Assembly: GCA_001940925.1 (NCBI GenBank)
Contig: MSGZ01000011.1
Span: 36,755 to 100,754, forward strand
Direction: 5' to 3'
Source of the DNA: Ruminococcus sp. Phil11
GTDB lineage: Bacteria > Bacillota > Clostridia > Oscillospirales > Ruminococcaceae
Length of the DNA stretch: 64,000 nt
A program made the position numbers and the translations under genes. Under the pieces are notes generated by a model. It was given only the letters and a program-made list of their open reading frames with translations, did no database searches and was not told the origin of the DNA. Shown one piece after another: positions 7,524 to 15,970 of this stretch (positions within the stretch are counted from its first letter, which is position 1; each line of letters begins with the position of its first letter).

Positions 7524-10103
7524 TTATGCAAGCAAAATGCGTTTCAGGAGCGTCAGATCAACCGCATCAATGCGGCCGTTATCATTGAGATCGCCTGCCT
7601 GCCAGTCAGCAAGAGAGCTGCTCCCCGCAAGGAATTTTACCATTGCAACGGCATCGGCAATATTGACCGCACCGTCTGCATTGACGTCGCCTTTCAGCTT
7701 GGCGGCGGTTGCCTGACCGGTGATCTCCGCCTCGCTGAGCGCATAAGGATAAACCGCAATATTATCCAGATATCCGGAAAAGCCGACATCGTCGGAATAG
7801 AACGATTTGCCGAACAGCAGCTTCGTATTCGTACCCATGTCGGACGGATTCGTATTCAGCGTATCGGTCTCCGCGGCAAGCTGTCCGTCCACATACAGCC
7901 TGCACGTTGTCGGCGTGACCGCAAAGACATACCGGTGCCACTGTGTTCCGTCGAGGTCAAAACGCATACCCGTTTCGCCTTTCCACGTATCTACGGTCGT
8001 CTGGAAGCGGAAATGATCCTTTGCAATTTTGAAGAATGCATATTTGTATTCATCCTGCCCCGTTGCGAAGGTGAAGAAATTGCCGTCCGAAGACGATTTT
8101 GCGTCCATGCAGACCGTGTATTCCCGGCAGTTGTCCAGCAGTCCGGGTTCGACTGCAGCGTAGTCATCGGCCGTGCCGCCGAAATACAGCACATTGCCGC
8201 GCTGCGCATCCTGCTGCACTTTGGTATTGCCGTACAGCGTCAGCGTATGGCCGTTTCCGGTCGTGTCGGGAATGTTTTTGCCGTTTGCCTGCTCAAAATC
8301 AAAGGCTGCGCCGTTCTTGTTCTGTGCCGGTTCGCCGAGCGGATCGCCGTAGATTTTGACCTCATAGACCGTCGGGTTATACCAGTTGTTCGTCGGGTTA
8401 TTCTGCAGCGTCGCGCTTTTGACATTCAGACGCACATATCTTGCCCTGCCGGAAATGAGATTGCTGTTGAAGCCATAGGTTTTGGAAACAATTTCCTTGC
8501 TCGTGTTGGTATGATCGTAGATCGTTGTCCAGTTCCGGCCGTCTGAACTGCCGTCCACCGTATAGGCATAATAGCCCTCGGAGCCCTTGCAGATATACCA
8601 TGAAATCTGGATGTTTTTCAGTTCACATTCCCGTTCCAGATCAACTGTCAGCGTGAACGGCCATTTCTTGGAGCTCTCGACCGCCGAAAAGCAGCTGCGG
8701 TAGGAGCCGTCAAACGCCTTGCAGGGCGCATTCCAGCCCTGTGCCGCAAGCGACGAAGTCGCGGGTTTATCCTGCGAGAGCAGCTGTCCCTGCTGCACCG
8801 GATAGAGGTCGCCGGTCTTGGTGCTGTACTTGAAATACGGATAATAATCGTAAAACGCAAAGCCGTTGTCGAAGTAAAGCGGGCAAAGCGTCGTGCCGCT
8901 CGATTCCGAAGCGCGCAGCCAGCGGTAGGCGTGCATGAGGTAATTTTTGTCCTGCAGATTGACGATCCAGCCGGACTGCGACGAGAATGTCGAGGTGTTG
9001 CCGATATCCCGCAAACCGCTCCAATCGCCCGCAATATCCTTCGTGACCGCATACGCGCCGCTGCTCGGATACCAGCCGGCCGCCTGCGAGGTAAACAGGA
9101 AATAGTAGCCGTTCTTCTTGATCATGTTCGGAAATTCGCGGTACTGATCGGCAAACAGTTTTTTGACGACTGCTGTGACGTCGCTGTATTCCTTGTTCAT
9201 GCGGAAAATGTACATGGTCGCATTTGCGCCCTGTCCCTTCGTATTTGCGGCCGCGATCAGATAACCGGTGTGATCCGCGTCGTCGTCAAAGAAGATCGCC
9301 ATGTCGCGGACTTCGATGTCAAGCGGATTGTACACATGATGCACCGTGAACTGTCCGCCCGGCGTTCCGGTGATGACCAGTGCCTTGCCGTCCGCATAGC
9401 CGCTCGGCTTTTCCCAGTGCGCCCAGACCACGACCTTGTTTGCGTGTTCGAGATATTCGATATGCACGGATTCGATCTTGCAGCTCGCGAGTGCACTGTT
9501 CTGCGAGGAATCCGCGACGTTGCGCTCATTGCCGAAATGCACGCCGTCAGACGAGGTCGTTTCCGCCAGATAGATATCGTCCTTGCCTGCGTGCTTTTTC
9601 AGCGAATAGCTGTAATAGGTATTGCCGGATTTGTAGCCGCCCGTTTCGTAGACAAGGCTGCTGCCCTTCTGGTTGTCGTAGGTGCTGAGACCGGACGGCA
9701 GGGCGCAGGGCTTCAGCGAGCGCACGCCGGAATACAGCGCGCCCTTGTCTGTCACCGCCTTGAGCTGATAGTAGTATTCCGTGCCGACTGTCAGGTCGTC
9801 ATCCTCATACGAATTGCCGTAGCCCTCATATACCTTGACAAAGCCGGTTTCCGGATCAGTCGAGCGGTAAAGCGTATAGCCGTCGGCAGAAAGCGTCGTT
9901 GCCCACTGGAGCGCGGCATGATCAGCATTGCTGCTGTCCGGTGTACAGAACAGATTGCCGACCAGACCGATCTGTTCGGAGATGTCTGCCGAAGCTTTCT
10001 GTCCCTGCACTGCGGCCTTTGCCGGAAATGCCGCAAGCATCGCAGTCAGTGCAGTGACCGCACCGATCAACAGGGCGGTCAGCTTTTTTCTGTAACTTTT
10101 CAT
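7524..10103 (-). CDS. GH43-like enzyme with F5/8C and LamG-type modules and dockerin
   Basis: 859 residues from ATG 10103 (AAAGGGG site); an in-frame ATG at 10172 has no ribosome site. Order: signal peptide 1-31; fibronectin III-like ~45-125; five-blade propeller-like domain ~130-430; discoidin/CBM32-like ~450-610; concanavalin/LamG-like ~620-790; dockerin ~800-859 (DVNADGAVNIADAVAMV, DLNDNGRIDAVDLTLL). Propeller segments EVRDMAIFFDDD, ATMYIFRMNKEYSDV and REFPNMIKKNGYYFLFTS resemble GH43 subfamily 24 exo-beta-1,3-galactanases, where the Glu before P-x-M is the expected catalytic acid. Galactan side-chain cleavage is therefore likely but not proven. It diverges from the GH16 gene. Confidence 0.8.
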   Translation of the reverse strand: MKSYRKKLTALLIGAVTALTAMLAAFPAKAAVQGQKASADISEQIGLVGNLFCTPDSSNADHAALQWATTLSADGYTLYRSTDPETGFVKVYEGYGNSYEDDDLTVGTEYYYQLKAVTDKGALYSGVRSLKPCALPSGLSTYDNQKGSSLVYETGGYKSGNTYYSYSLKKHAGKDDIYLAETTSSDGVHFGNERNVADSSQNSALASCKIESVHIEYLEHANKVVVWAHWEKPSGYADGKALVITGTPGGQFTVHHVYNPLDIEVRDMAIFFDDDADHTGYLIAAANTKGQGANATMYIFRMNKEYSDVTAVVKKLFADQYREFPNMIKKNGYYFLFTSQAAGWYPSSGAYAVTKDIAGDWSGLRDIGNTSTFSSQSGWIVNLQDKNYLMHAYRWLRASESSGTTLCPLYFDNGFAFYDYYPYFKYSTKTGDLYPVQQGQLLSQDKPATSSLAAQGWNAPCKAFDGSYRSCFSAVESSKKWPFTLTVDLERECELKNIQISWYICKGSEGYYAYTVDGSSDGRNWTTIYDHTNTSKEIVSKTYGFNSNLISGRARYVRLNVKSATLQNNPTNNWYNPTVYEVKIYGDPLGEPAQNKNGAAFDFEQANGKNIPDTTGNGHTLTLYGNTKVQQDAQRGNVLYFGGTADDYAAVEPGLLDNCREYTVCMDAKSSSDGNFFTFATGQDEYKYAFFKIAKDHFRFQTTVDTWKGETGMRFDLDGTQWHRYVFAVTPTTCRLYVDGQLAAETDTLNTNPSDMGTNTKLLFGKSFYSDDVGFSGYLDNIAVYPYALSEAEITGQATAAKLKGDVNADGAVNIADAVAMVKFLAGSSSLADWQAGDLNDNGRIDAVDLTLLKRILLA

Positions 10104-10162
10104 GATAACCCCTTTCGTTCCCCCGTAAGTTTGAATTTGTATGATATGTTTCTCTGCTAACC

Positions 10163-10191
10163 AGTATAGCACATTTTTTTACGATTTGCAA
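10163..10191 (-). promoter_or_regulatory. Promoter of the GH43-like gene
   Basis: TTGCAA (10191-10186) and TATACT (10168-10163), 17-base spacer. Confidence 0.7.
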
Positions 10192-10310
10192 GAGCATTTT
10201 GTATGGTATATACCGCAATTTCTGAACAGGAAACCGCAAAAGCGCAAAAAACAGGATAACATTTTGATATAAAAGTACATGATGTGATATCAGAATCCGG
10301 CATGATACGG

Positions 10311-10353
10311 TATAATAATAGCATAAATAAGTCCGCATCCCCCTTGTGCGGAC
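10311..10353 (+). promoter_or_regulatory. -10 box and leader hairpin before the GH16 gene
   Basis: TATAAT at 10311-10316 without a recognisable -35 box, followed by a leader hairpin GTCCGCA/TGCGGAC-type (10331-10353, CCCC loop). The missing -35 suggests an activator, which is inference. Confidence 0.35.
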
Positions 10354-10369
10354 ATCGGGAGGAATTACC

Positions 10370-11815
10370 ATGAAGAAAATGCGAATTCCGGTTTTGCTTG
10401 CTGCGCTGACACTGCTGACCGGCTGCGGCACAGAACCGGAAACACCGTCTTCACCGGATTCGTCCGAACCGGAGGTCACCGCAACGGAACCGGCTGAAAC
10501 GGAGCCCGCTGATACCACGGCTGCTCCGGCGGCAGATTCCGGCGAGGTACCGGAGCTGAAAGGCTACAGCCTGCTCTGGAATGACGAGTTCGACGGCTCT
10601 GCACTGGATGAGACGATCTGGAACTATGAGCCGCATGAACCGGGCTGGACGAACGAGGAACTGCAGGAATATACGACCTCAACGGACAATGTGTTCCTGC
10701 GCGACGGAAAGCTCGTCATCAAGGCGATCAAGACCGAGAAGAACGGCGGCGACTACTACACCTCCGGCAAGGTCACGGCGCAGAACAAGAAGGACTTTAC
10801 CTACGGCAAGGTCGTTGCGCGTGCGAAGGTTCCGGCAGGAAAAGGTCTCTGGCCGGCGATCTGGATGATGCCGCAGGATGAGCAGCATTACGGCCAGTGG
10901 CCGAAGTGCGGCGAGATCGACATCATGGAGGTGCTCGGCAGCAGACTGGAAACTGCCTACGGCACGCTGCATTACGGCGCACCGCACGCCGAGCAGCAGG
11001 GCATCTATGTCCTCGAGGACGGAACGACCTTTGCGGACGACTTCCATGAGTATTCCGTGGAATGGGAACCGGGCGAAATTCGCTGGTACATTGACGGCAA
11101 TCTGTATCATACGGTCAATGACTGGTTCACAGCCGTTGAGGGCGAGGACGAAAAGCCGTATCCCGCACCGTTCGATCAGCCGTTCTTTGTGCAGATGAAT
11201 CTTGCAGTCGGCGGAACATGGCCGGGCAACCCTGACGCCTCGACCGATTTCGACAAAGCGGAGTTCGAGATCGACTATGTGCGTGTGTATCAGAAGCCTG
11301 AATATGATACGAACGTCAAGAAGCCGGAAAAGAACTACCGCGAAGCAATGGAGGACGGCAACTTCATCTACAACGGCGATTTTGCGGAGGCAGAGGATCT
11401 GACGGACGATGTCAACTGGAAGTTCCTGCTGTTTGAAGGCGGCAAGGGCTCTGCGGAGATCAAGGACAACACCATGATCATCAAGACGGAAAACGAGGGT
11501 ACGGTCGATTATTCCGTGCAGCTCGTTCAGCCGGAAATGCCGATGATCAAGGGCAAAAAATACCGCGTGACCTTTGACGCATGGGCAGATGAAACGCGCG
11601 ATATCATTGTCTGTGTTTCCGCGCCGAATGCGGGCTGGATCCGCTACCTGAAGGACACCACGCTGGAAGTCACCAAGGACAAGCAGACGTTTACCTACGA
11701 TTTCGAGATGAAGGACAAGGACGATCCGACCGGACGTCTGGAATTCAACCTCGGACACAAGGGCTCGACGGCGACCGTTTATATCCAGAACGTGCGCCTC
11801 GAAGAAGTAAAATGA
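10370..11815 (+). CDS. GH16 beta-glucanase lipoprotein with a C-terminal CBM4-like module
   Basis: 481 residues from ATG 10370 (GGGAGGAA site). Lipobox LLTGC places the anchored cysteine at residue 19. A Glu/Thr/Pro-rich linker (20-65) leads to a GH16 beta-jelly-roll (~66-325) with the catalytic signature E182-x-D184-x-x-E187 (GEIDIMEVLG). The ~330-481 segment (FIYNGDF...YIQNVRLEEVK) looks like a CBM4/9 carbohydrate-binding fold. The family endo-hydrolyses beta-1,3 or mixed-linkage beta-1,3-1,4 glucans; the sequence fits laminarinase/lichenase types of subfamily 3. Unlike its neighbours it lacks a dockerin and should sit on the membrane surface. Confidence 0.92.
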   Translation: MKKMRIPVLLAALTLLTGCGTEPETPSSPDSSEPEVTATEPAETEPADTTAAPAADSGEVPELKGYSLLWNDEFDGSALDETIWNYEPHEPGWTNEELQEYTTSTDNVFLRDGKLVIKAIKTEKNGGDYYTSGKVTAQNKKDFTYGKVVARAKVPAGKGLWPAIWMMPQDEQHYGQWPKCGEIDIMEVLGSRLETAYGTLHYGAPHAEQQGIYVLEDGTTFADDFHEYSVEWEPGEIRWYIDGNLYHTVNDWFTAVEGEDEKPYPAPFDQPFFVQMNLAVGGTWPGNPDASTDFDKAEFEIDYVRVYQKPEYDTNVKKPEKNYREAMEDGNFIYNGDFAEAEDLTDDVNWKFLLFEGGKGSAEIKDNTMIIKTENEGTVDYSVQLVQPEMPMIKGKKYRVTFDAWADETRDIIVCVSAPNAGWIRYLKDTTLEVTKDKQTFTYDFEMKDKDDPTGRLEFNLGHKGSTATVYIQNVRLEEVK

Positions 11816-11822
11816 ATCACAG

Positions 11823-11849
11823 GCGGGAGCTGAAAATGCTCCCGCTTTT
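11823..11849 (+). terminator. Intrinsic terminator of the GH16 gene
   Basis: Stem GCGGGAGC/GCTCCCGC (11823-11830, 11838-11845) followed by TTTTC. Confidence 0.85.
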
Positions 11850-11921
11850 CTTTTTATATACAAACAAGCGATCGTTTCAGAAGGCAGATTTGACTGATGC
11901 TACAAAAATGGTGCGCAGGGA

Positions 11922-11952
11922 TTGACTCTGACGTTACGTCATAGTATATACT
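11922..11952 (+). promoter_or_regulatory. MerR-type promoter with operator palindrome
   Basis: TTGACT (11922-11927) and TATACT (11947-11952) are separated by 19 bases, the over-long spacer typical of MerR-activated promoters. The spacer carries the perfect palindrome TGACGTTACGTCA (11929-11941), extended to 11925-11945 with one mismatched pair. It lies 25 bases upstream of the MerR gene, so autoregulation is expected. Confidence 0.8.
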
Positions 11953-11977
11953 GAATGCAGCAGGGGAGGGATTCAAT

Positions 11978-12712
11978 ATGATGACTGTAAAAGAAGTCAG
12001 CGAGCTGACCGGTGTCAGTGTGCGCACACTGCAATACTACGACAGGATCGGGCTGCTGCATCCGGATGCACGCAGCGAAGCAGGTTACCGGCTGTATGAC
12101 GATACGGCACTGGAAACGCTGCAGCAGATCCTGCTGTTCCGGGAGCTGGAATTCCCGCTCCGGCAGATTCAGGACATAATCACAAGTCCGGATTATGACA
12201 AGTCAAAGGCCCTTGCACAGCAGATCACGCTGCTGACGCTGCAGAAGGAGCGTCTGGAACGGCTGATCCGGTTTGCGCAGGGCATCCAGGCCAAAGGAGG
12301 AACCGATATGGATTTTACGGCATTTGACCGCACCACGCTTGACGAATACGCAAAACGTGCAAAGGAAGCATGGGGCAATACCAAGGAATATCATGAGACA
12401 GTCGAAAAGCAGGCCGCCCGCACCGAAGCGGAAAACGATCAGGTCATCCACGGTTTTATGCGGCTGTTCACGGAATTCGGCGGAATGCGGGATATGCAGC
12501 CCGATGCAGAGCCGGTGCAGCAGCAGGTAAAAAGACTGCAGGATTATATCACGGCGCACTGGTATACCTGCACCGATCAGATTTTGCAGGGTCTCGGGCA
12601 GATGTATGCAGCGGGCGGCGAGTTCACCGAAAACATTGACCGCGCAGGCGGGGAGGGGACTGCCGCCTTCACCGCCGCAGCAATTGCCGCATACTGCGCA
12701 AAAGCGCAATAA
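11978..12712 (+). CDS. MerR-family regulator with TipAS-like effector domain
   Basis: 244 residues; ATG 11978 with GGGGAGGG upstream. The N-terminal winged helix (1-70) has the hallmark VRTLQYYDRIGLL and GYRLYDD. A coiled dimerisation helix (~75-110) follows, then an all-alpha TipAS-type domain (~120-244) with WGNTKEYHE, VIHGFMRLF and the C-terminal AAIAAYC. Relatives (TipA, Mta, SkgA) bind small molecules such as thiopeptides or other drugs and untwist a 19-bp-spacer promoter. Such a promoter lies directly upstream. No efflux gene is co-directional next to it; its ligand and other targets are unknown. Confidence 0.9.
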   Translation: MMTVKEVSELTGVSVRTLQYYDRIGLLHPDARSEAGYRLYDDTALETLQQILLFRELEFPLRQIQDIITSPDYDKSKALAQQITLLTLQKERLERLIRFAQGIQAKGGTDMDFTAFDRTTLDEYAKRAKEAWGNTKEYHETVEKQAARTEAENDQVIHGFMRLFTEFGGMRDMQPDAEPVQQQVKRLQDYITAHWYTCTDQILQGLGQMYAAGGEFTENIDRAGGEGTAAFTAAAIAAYCAKAQ

Positions 12713-12717
12713 ACGGC

Positions 12718-12746
12718 TTGACTTTCGCTGTGCCTTTCGCTACAAT
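12718..12746 (+). promoter_or_regulatory. Promoter of the dockerin-expansin gene
   Basis: TTGACT (12718-12723) and TACAAT (12741-12746), 17-base spacer, just after the MerR stop codon. Confidence 0.75.
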
Positions 12747-12784
12747 GAGGACAGAGGGGAATTTTGCGCGAAAGGCGGCATATT

Positions 12785-13687
12785 ATGAAACAAATCAGAA
12801 AAGCGGTCCTGGCGGCTGCGGTACTGGCAGCACTGACCGTCTGTCCGGCTGTTTCTGCGGAAGAAGCCGCAGTCACAGGCGATCTGAACGCAGACGGTAC
12901 CGCTGACAAAGCAGATGTTCTGCTTCTGCGGGATCATCTTCTCACAAAGGAAACAGCATCGGATGCAGCGGCAGCGGATCTCAATGCAGACAGTTCTCTG
13001 GACGCAAGGGACCTGACGCTCCTGAAACGGCTGTTCCATGCTGCGGAACCCGACCCGGAGCACACATGGATCCTCGAACCGAAGGGCACCGTACACAGCG
13101 GCTTTGCGACGTTTTACGGCGGCGGCTATGAGGGCGGCTGTGCAATGCTTGATCCGGTGTCGAAGGATTACTGGATCACGGCGATGAACCTGCCCGACTG
13201 GAACAACGCGGAGCTTGCGGGTGCTTATCTGGAGGTGACCGGAGAGCTCGGCACGATCAACGTGCTGGTGACCGATCTGCTGCCGGAGGGTGCCAAAGGC
13301 GACCTCGATCTCTATACAGATGCATTCCCGCTGATCGCGCCTGCCGAGAAAGGCAAGGTGCCGGTCACATGGAAAATTCTGCCGCTGGATACGGCGGAGG
13401 ACGCGCCGTTCACCTACAAATACAAGGTCGGCAGCACGGAGTTCTGGTGCGCGGTACAGGTGCGCAATCACCGGTACCCGATCGAAAAGCTGGAATATCT
13501 GAACGACGACGGCGAATTTGTGGAACTGCCGCGCCGGAATTTCAACTATTTCGAGGCACAGTCCGGGCTCGGCAAAGGGCCGTTCACCTTCCGCATCACC
13601 GATATTTACGGGCAGGTCGTCATTGACGAGGACATTCCGTTCACGCCGGACGAAATGCCGCAGGGACATGTACAGTTTCCGGAATAA
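12785..13687 (+). CDS. Dockerin-expansin
   Basis: 300 residues from ATG 12785 (AAAGGCGG site). Signal peptide 1-25; dockerin ~30-85 (DLNADGTADKADVLLL and DLNADSSLDARDLTLL); then a two-domain bacterial expansin to the end. Strong resemblance to Bacillus EXLX1 from memory: HSGFATFYGGGYEGG, TDLLPEGAKGDLDL (holding the conserved Asp), VQVRNHRYPIEKLEYL and the identical C-terminus GHVQFPE. Expansins loosen cellulose and plant walls without hydrolysis. The paired surface Trp of EXLX1 domain 2 appears as Phe-Trp (TEFWCAVQVRN). The dockerin at the N-terminus points to cellulosomal delivery. Confidence 0.92.
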   Translation: MKQIRKAVLAAAVLAALTVCPAVSAEEAAVTGDLNADGTADKADVLLLRDHLLTKETASDAAAADLNADSSLDARDLTLLKRLFHAAEPDPEHTWILEPKGTVHSGFATFYGGGYEGGCAMLDPVSKDYWITAMNLPDWNNAELAGAYLEVTGELGTINVLVTDLLPEGAKGDLDLYTDAFPLIAPAEKGKVPVTWKILPLDTAEDAPFTYKYKVGSTEFWCAVQVRNHRYPIEKLEYLNDDGEFVELPRRNFNYFEAQSGLGKGPFTFRITDIYGQVVIDEDIPFTPDEMPQGHVQFPE

Positions 13688-13693
13688 CAAACA

Positions 13694-13729
13694 AGCCGGT
13701 TTCCGCTTAAAACGGAAGCCGGCTGCTGT
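13694..13729. terminator. Bidirectional terminator
   Basis: Stem AGCCGGTTTCCG/CGGAAGCCGGCT (13694-13705, 13713-13724) between the convergent expansin and MATE genes; GTTTT follows on the plus strand. Confidence 0.75.
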
Positions 13730-13730
13730 T

Positions 13731-15104
13731 TTATGAAGCTTCGGAGGCAATGTCGCTGATCCAGATCCCTTTCCGGATCATGAACACTCCGATCATGATT
13801 TTGATGAGGTCTGCCGACTGAACGATCACATAAACCGTGATGATCGGCAGCTTCGTGAGAAAGCAGAGCACCAGTGCAAGCGGCACGGTGAATGTCCATG
13901 AAAAGACGCTGTCAAACAGGAATGTGACCAGCGTCTTGCCGCCGGAGCGCAGCGTGAAATACAATGTATTGAGAATGCCCTGCACCGGAAAGAAGATCGC
14001 CGTCACGATGATAAACTGCTGTGCGGTGCGCCGGACGGTTTCCGTCGTATCATACAGGCGGGGGAACAGCCCGGAAATCGCGATCAGTACGGCAGTCAGA
14101 ATAAGACAGATGCCTGCGGTGAACCATGTCAGAGAGGCGGAATCGCGCTTAGCCTGTTCAAATTTCCGTGCGCCGAGTGCCTGCCCGATCAGAATGCCGA
14201 CGGCATTGCCGAGTGCGACAAAGACCACATTCAGCAGATTGCAGATCGCATTGGAGATGTTCAGGCCGGAAACGATATGCAGGCCGCGCGTCGAATAGCA
14301 CTGCGTCAGTGCGGCAAGTCCGCCCGCCCACAAAAACTCATTGCAGAAAAGCGGAATGCTCTTTTTCAGCATAGCCCTGCGGATCGCGGCCGGAACATGC
14401 AGCGTTTTCCAGATGCCTTTCAGGAACGGGTGCGCCGAAGCCTTTGCATGGGACCAGATCAGCAGCACGCTGACTTCGGTCAGACGGGCGATCACGGTCG
14501 CGATCGCGGCACCGCGGACACCGAGCTGCGGGAATCCGCATTTGCCGTAGATCAGCAGATAATTGAGCAGCACATCGGTCAGGACAGACACAACGCCTGC
14601 GATCATCGGTTTGAAGCTGTCGCCGGTCTCACGGAGCGTTCCCGCATAGACCTGCGTCAGCGAATTGAACGGCAGGCCGATCAGCATAATCATGAGATAC
14701 TGCACCGCATAGCTTGTGGTCAGTACGGGATCGACCTCGGTGCTTTCGCCGTGCAGATAGAGCCCGATCAAAAAGTGTTTGCCGTACCGCAGGATCAACA
14801 TGCCTGCGGCAGTCACGGTACCGGCGATCAGCACCTTCATGCGAAAGCTCTGCCGGACGCCTTCGGTGTTGCCCTGCCCGTAAAACTGTGCAGAGTAGAT
14901 GCCGGGGCCGGACAGTCCGCCGAAGATCGCAAGATAAAACACAAACAGCAGCTGCCCGACGATCGAGACGGCAGTCATGGCCTCGGTGCCGATGCTGCCG
15001 ACCATGATATGATCGACCAGCCCGACCGCGTTCGTGATGCCGTTCTGAATCATGATCGGAACGGCCAGCTTCAGTGCGCGGCGGTAAACGGATTGATTTT
15101 GCAT
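13731..15104 (-). CDS. MATE-family multidrug/cation efflux transporter
   Basis: 457 residues with about twelve hydrophobic segments, the usual size and topology for MATE proteins. The N-terminus (LKLAVPIMIQNGITNAVGLVDHIMVGSIGTEAMTAVSIVGQL) is characteristic of the NorM/DinF superfamily. It exports drugs or metabolites using a Na+ or H+ gradient at the cytoplasmic membrane. ATG 15104 has AAAGGAGG upstream. It is monocistronic on the minus strand, with the TfoX-like gene upstream ending in its own terminator. Substrate not predictable. Confidence 0.9.
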   Translation of the reverse strand: MQNQSVYRRALKLAVPIMIQNGITNAVGLVDHIMVGSIGTEAMTAVSIVGQLLFVFYLAIFGGLSGPGIYSAQFYGQGNTEGVRQSFRMKVLIAGTVTAAGMLILRYGKHFLIGLYLHGESTEVDPVLTTSYAVQYLMIMLIGLPFNSLTQVYAGTLRETGDSFKPMIAGVVSVLTDVLLNYLLIYGKCGFPQLGVRGAAIATVIARLTEVSVLLIWSHAKASAHPFLKGIWKTLHVPAAIRRAMLKKSIPLFCNEFLWAGGLAALTQCYSTRGLHIVSGLNISNAICNLLNVVFVALGNAVGILIGQALGARKFEQAKRDSASLTWFTAGICLILTAVLIAISGLFPRLYDTTETVRRTAQQFIIVTAIFFPVQGILNTLYFTLRSGGKTLVTFLFDSVFSWTFTVPLALVLCFLTKLPIITVYVIVQSADLIKIMIGVFMIRKGIWISDIASEAS

Positions 15105-15121
15105 GAAGCCTCCTTTTCAGA

Positions 15122-15155
15122 ATCAAAAAGCGTCCCGGGGCTTATCCGGAACGCT
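15122..15155 (-). terminator. Terminator of the TfoX-like gene
   Basis: Stem AGCGTCCCGG/CCGGAACGCT (15129-15155) with a minus-strand T-run (complement of 15125-15129). Confidence 0.75.
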
Positions 15156-15165
15156 GACGGACGGA

Positions 15166-15480
15166 TCATTTGCGCTTTTTCGGCTCCGGAAGCTCTGCGG
15201 CGGCTGCGGTCAGCAAAGCCTCCAGCAGAGCTCTGTCATCGGGATCGGTGACAAGGAGCATTTCCGTTGCGCCGGGATACGGGATCTCCCGCGGCGCATC
15301 CGGCATCAGCTGCACGGCGGATTTCAGCGGTTTGATCAGAAACCGGTTGTCGTAGATTCCGCCGGCGACCTTGCCGTCAACGTAAATGATATATTCGCCC
15401 ATCATGGCGCGGTATGAAACGCCTTCCACGCCGGAAAGCTGATCCATGATATAATCAAGATAGGATTTGTCCGATGCCAT
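15166..15480 (-). CDS. TfoX N-terminal domain protein
   Basis: 104 residues; AAGGAG site upstream of ATG 15480. The sequence YLDYIMDQLSGVEGVSYRAMMGEYIIYVDGKVAGGIYDNRFLIKP matches the TfoX/Sxy N-terminal domain, here standing alone. In proteobacteria TfoX regulates competence; the single-domain Firmicute forms have no established role. A Lys/Arg tail ends the protein. The tmRNA gene lies immediately upstream on the same strand and has its own terminator. Confidence 0.8.
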   Translation of the reverse strand: MASDKSYLDYIMDQLSGVEGVSYRAMMGEYIIYVDGKVAGGIYDNRFLIKPLKSAVQLMPDAPREIPYPGATEMLLVTDPDDRALLEALLTAAAAELPEPKKRK

Positions 15481-15518
15481 ACTGAATGCTCCTTCCGTAT
15501 GATATGCATGGAATAATT

Positions 15519-15549
15519 GCAGCGTTCCGGATAAACTCCGAAACGCTGC
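15519..15549 (-). terminator. Hairpin terminator after ssrA
   Basis: Stem GCAGCGTTCCGG/CCGAAACGCTGC (one mismatch) 10 bases beyond the tmRNA 3' end; the following T-tract is weak. Confidence 0.6.
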
Positions 15550-15558
15550 TGCGGTTGA

Positions 15559-15904
15559 TGGTGGAGGCGGCGGGAATTGAACCCGCGTCCGAAAGCCGAT
15601 CCATACAGTCTTCTACGAGCGTAGTTTATCTTTTGCATTCCCTTTCCGCAGCGCCGGTAAACAGGCTATACGGATCGGTAGCGCATTGTGCGACTGCCGC
15701 CTATGCGCATGAGCGGCAGACGTTCACCGCGTCATGACGCCAGACACCGGTTACGCGGTACTCGCCGGGCTGACGGAGGCCTTAAGCGGCCATCAAAACG
15801 GAATCGTTGTTCTCGTTTAAATTTATAAGGTTGCACATTTTACGGGTTATGCGCCCGGCTCGCAAACGATACTTCCCAGCCCCCGTCGAAACCTTTACGC
15901 CCCC
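15559..15904 (-). ncRNA. ssrA: tmRNA
   Basis: 346 nt. The 5' end GGGGGCG (15904-15898) pairs with CGCCTCC near the 3' end, and the terminal CCA is encoded (15561-15559). The T-arm GGGTTCAATTCCC and the 5' GGTTTCGACGGGGGC segment are tmRNA hallmarks. The tag reading frame, 15835-15782, ends SVLMAA then TAA. The open frame reads CNLINLNENNDSVLMAA if it begins at TGC; the exact resume codon is uncertain, since the usual resume codon is Ala or Asp. tmRNA with SmpB rescues stalled ribosomes and tags nascent chains; smpB lies 1.2 kb upstream on the same strand. Confidence 0.95.
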
Positions 15905-15932
15905 ATTGAACGGGAACAGAGCCGTCTGTTAT

Positions 15933-15961
15933 ATTATATCGTATCTGCTGCGGTTTGTCAA
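15933..15961 (-). promoter_or_regulatory. Consensus promoter of ssrA
   Basis: TTGACA (15961-15956) and TATAAT (15938-15933), 17-base spacer, placing the start ~20 bases before the mature 5' end at 15904. Confidence 0.9.
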
Positions 15962-15970
15962 GCCGCTTTT

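Noticed and set aside
8931..10160. 409-codon plus-strand open frame opposite the GH43-like gene
   Set aside because: Antisense shadow, running into the GH43 promoter; no start signal.
10679..11863. 394-codon minus-strand open frame opposite the GH16 gene
   Set aside because: Antisense shadow that crosses the GH16 terminator.
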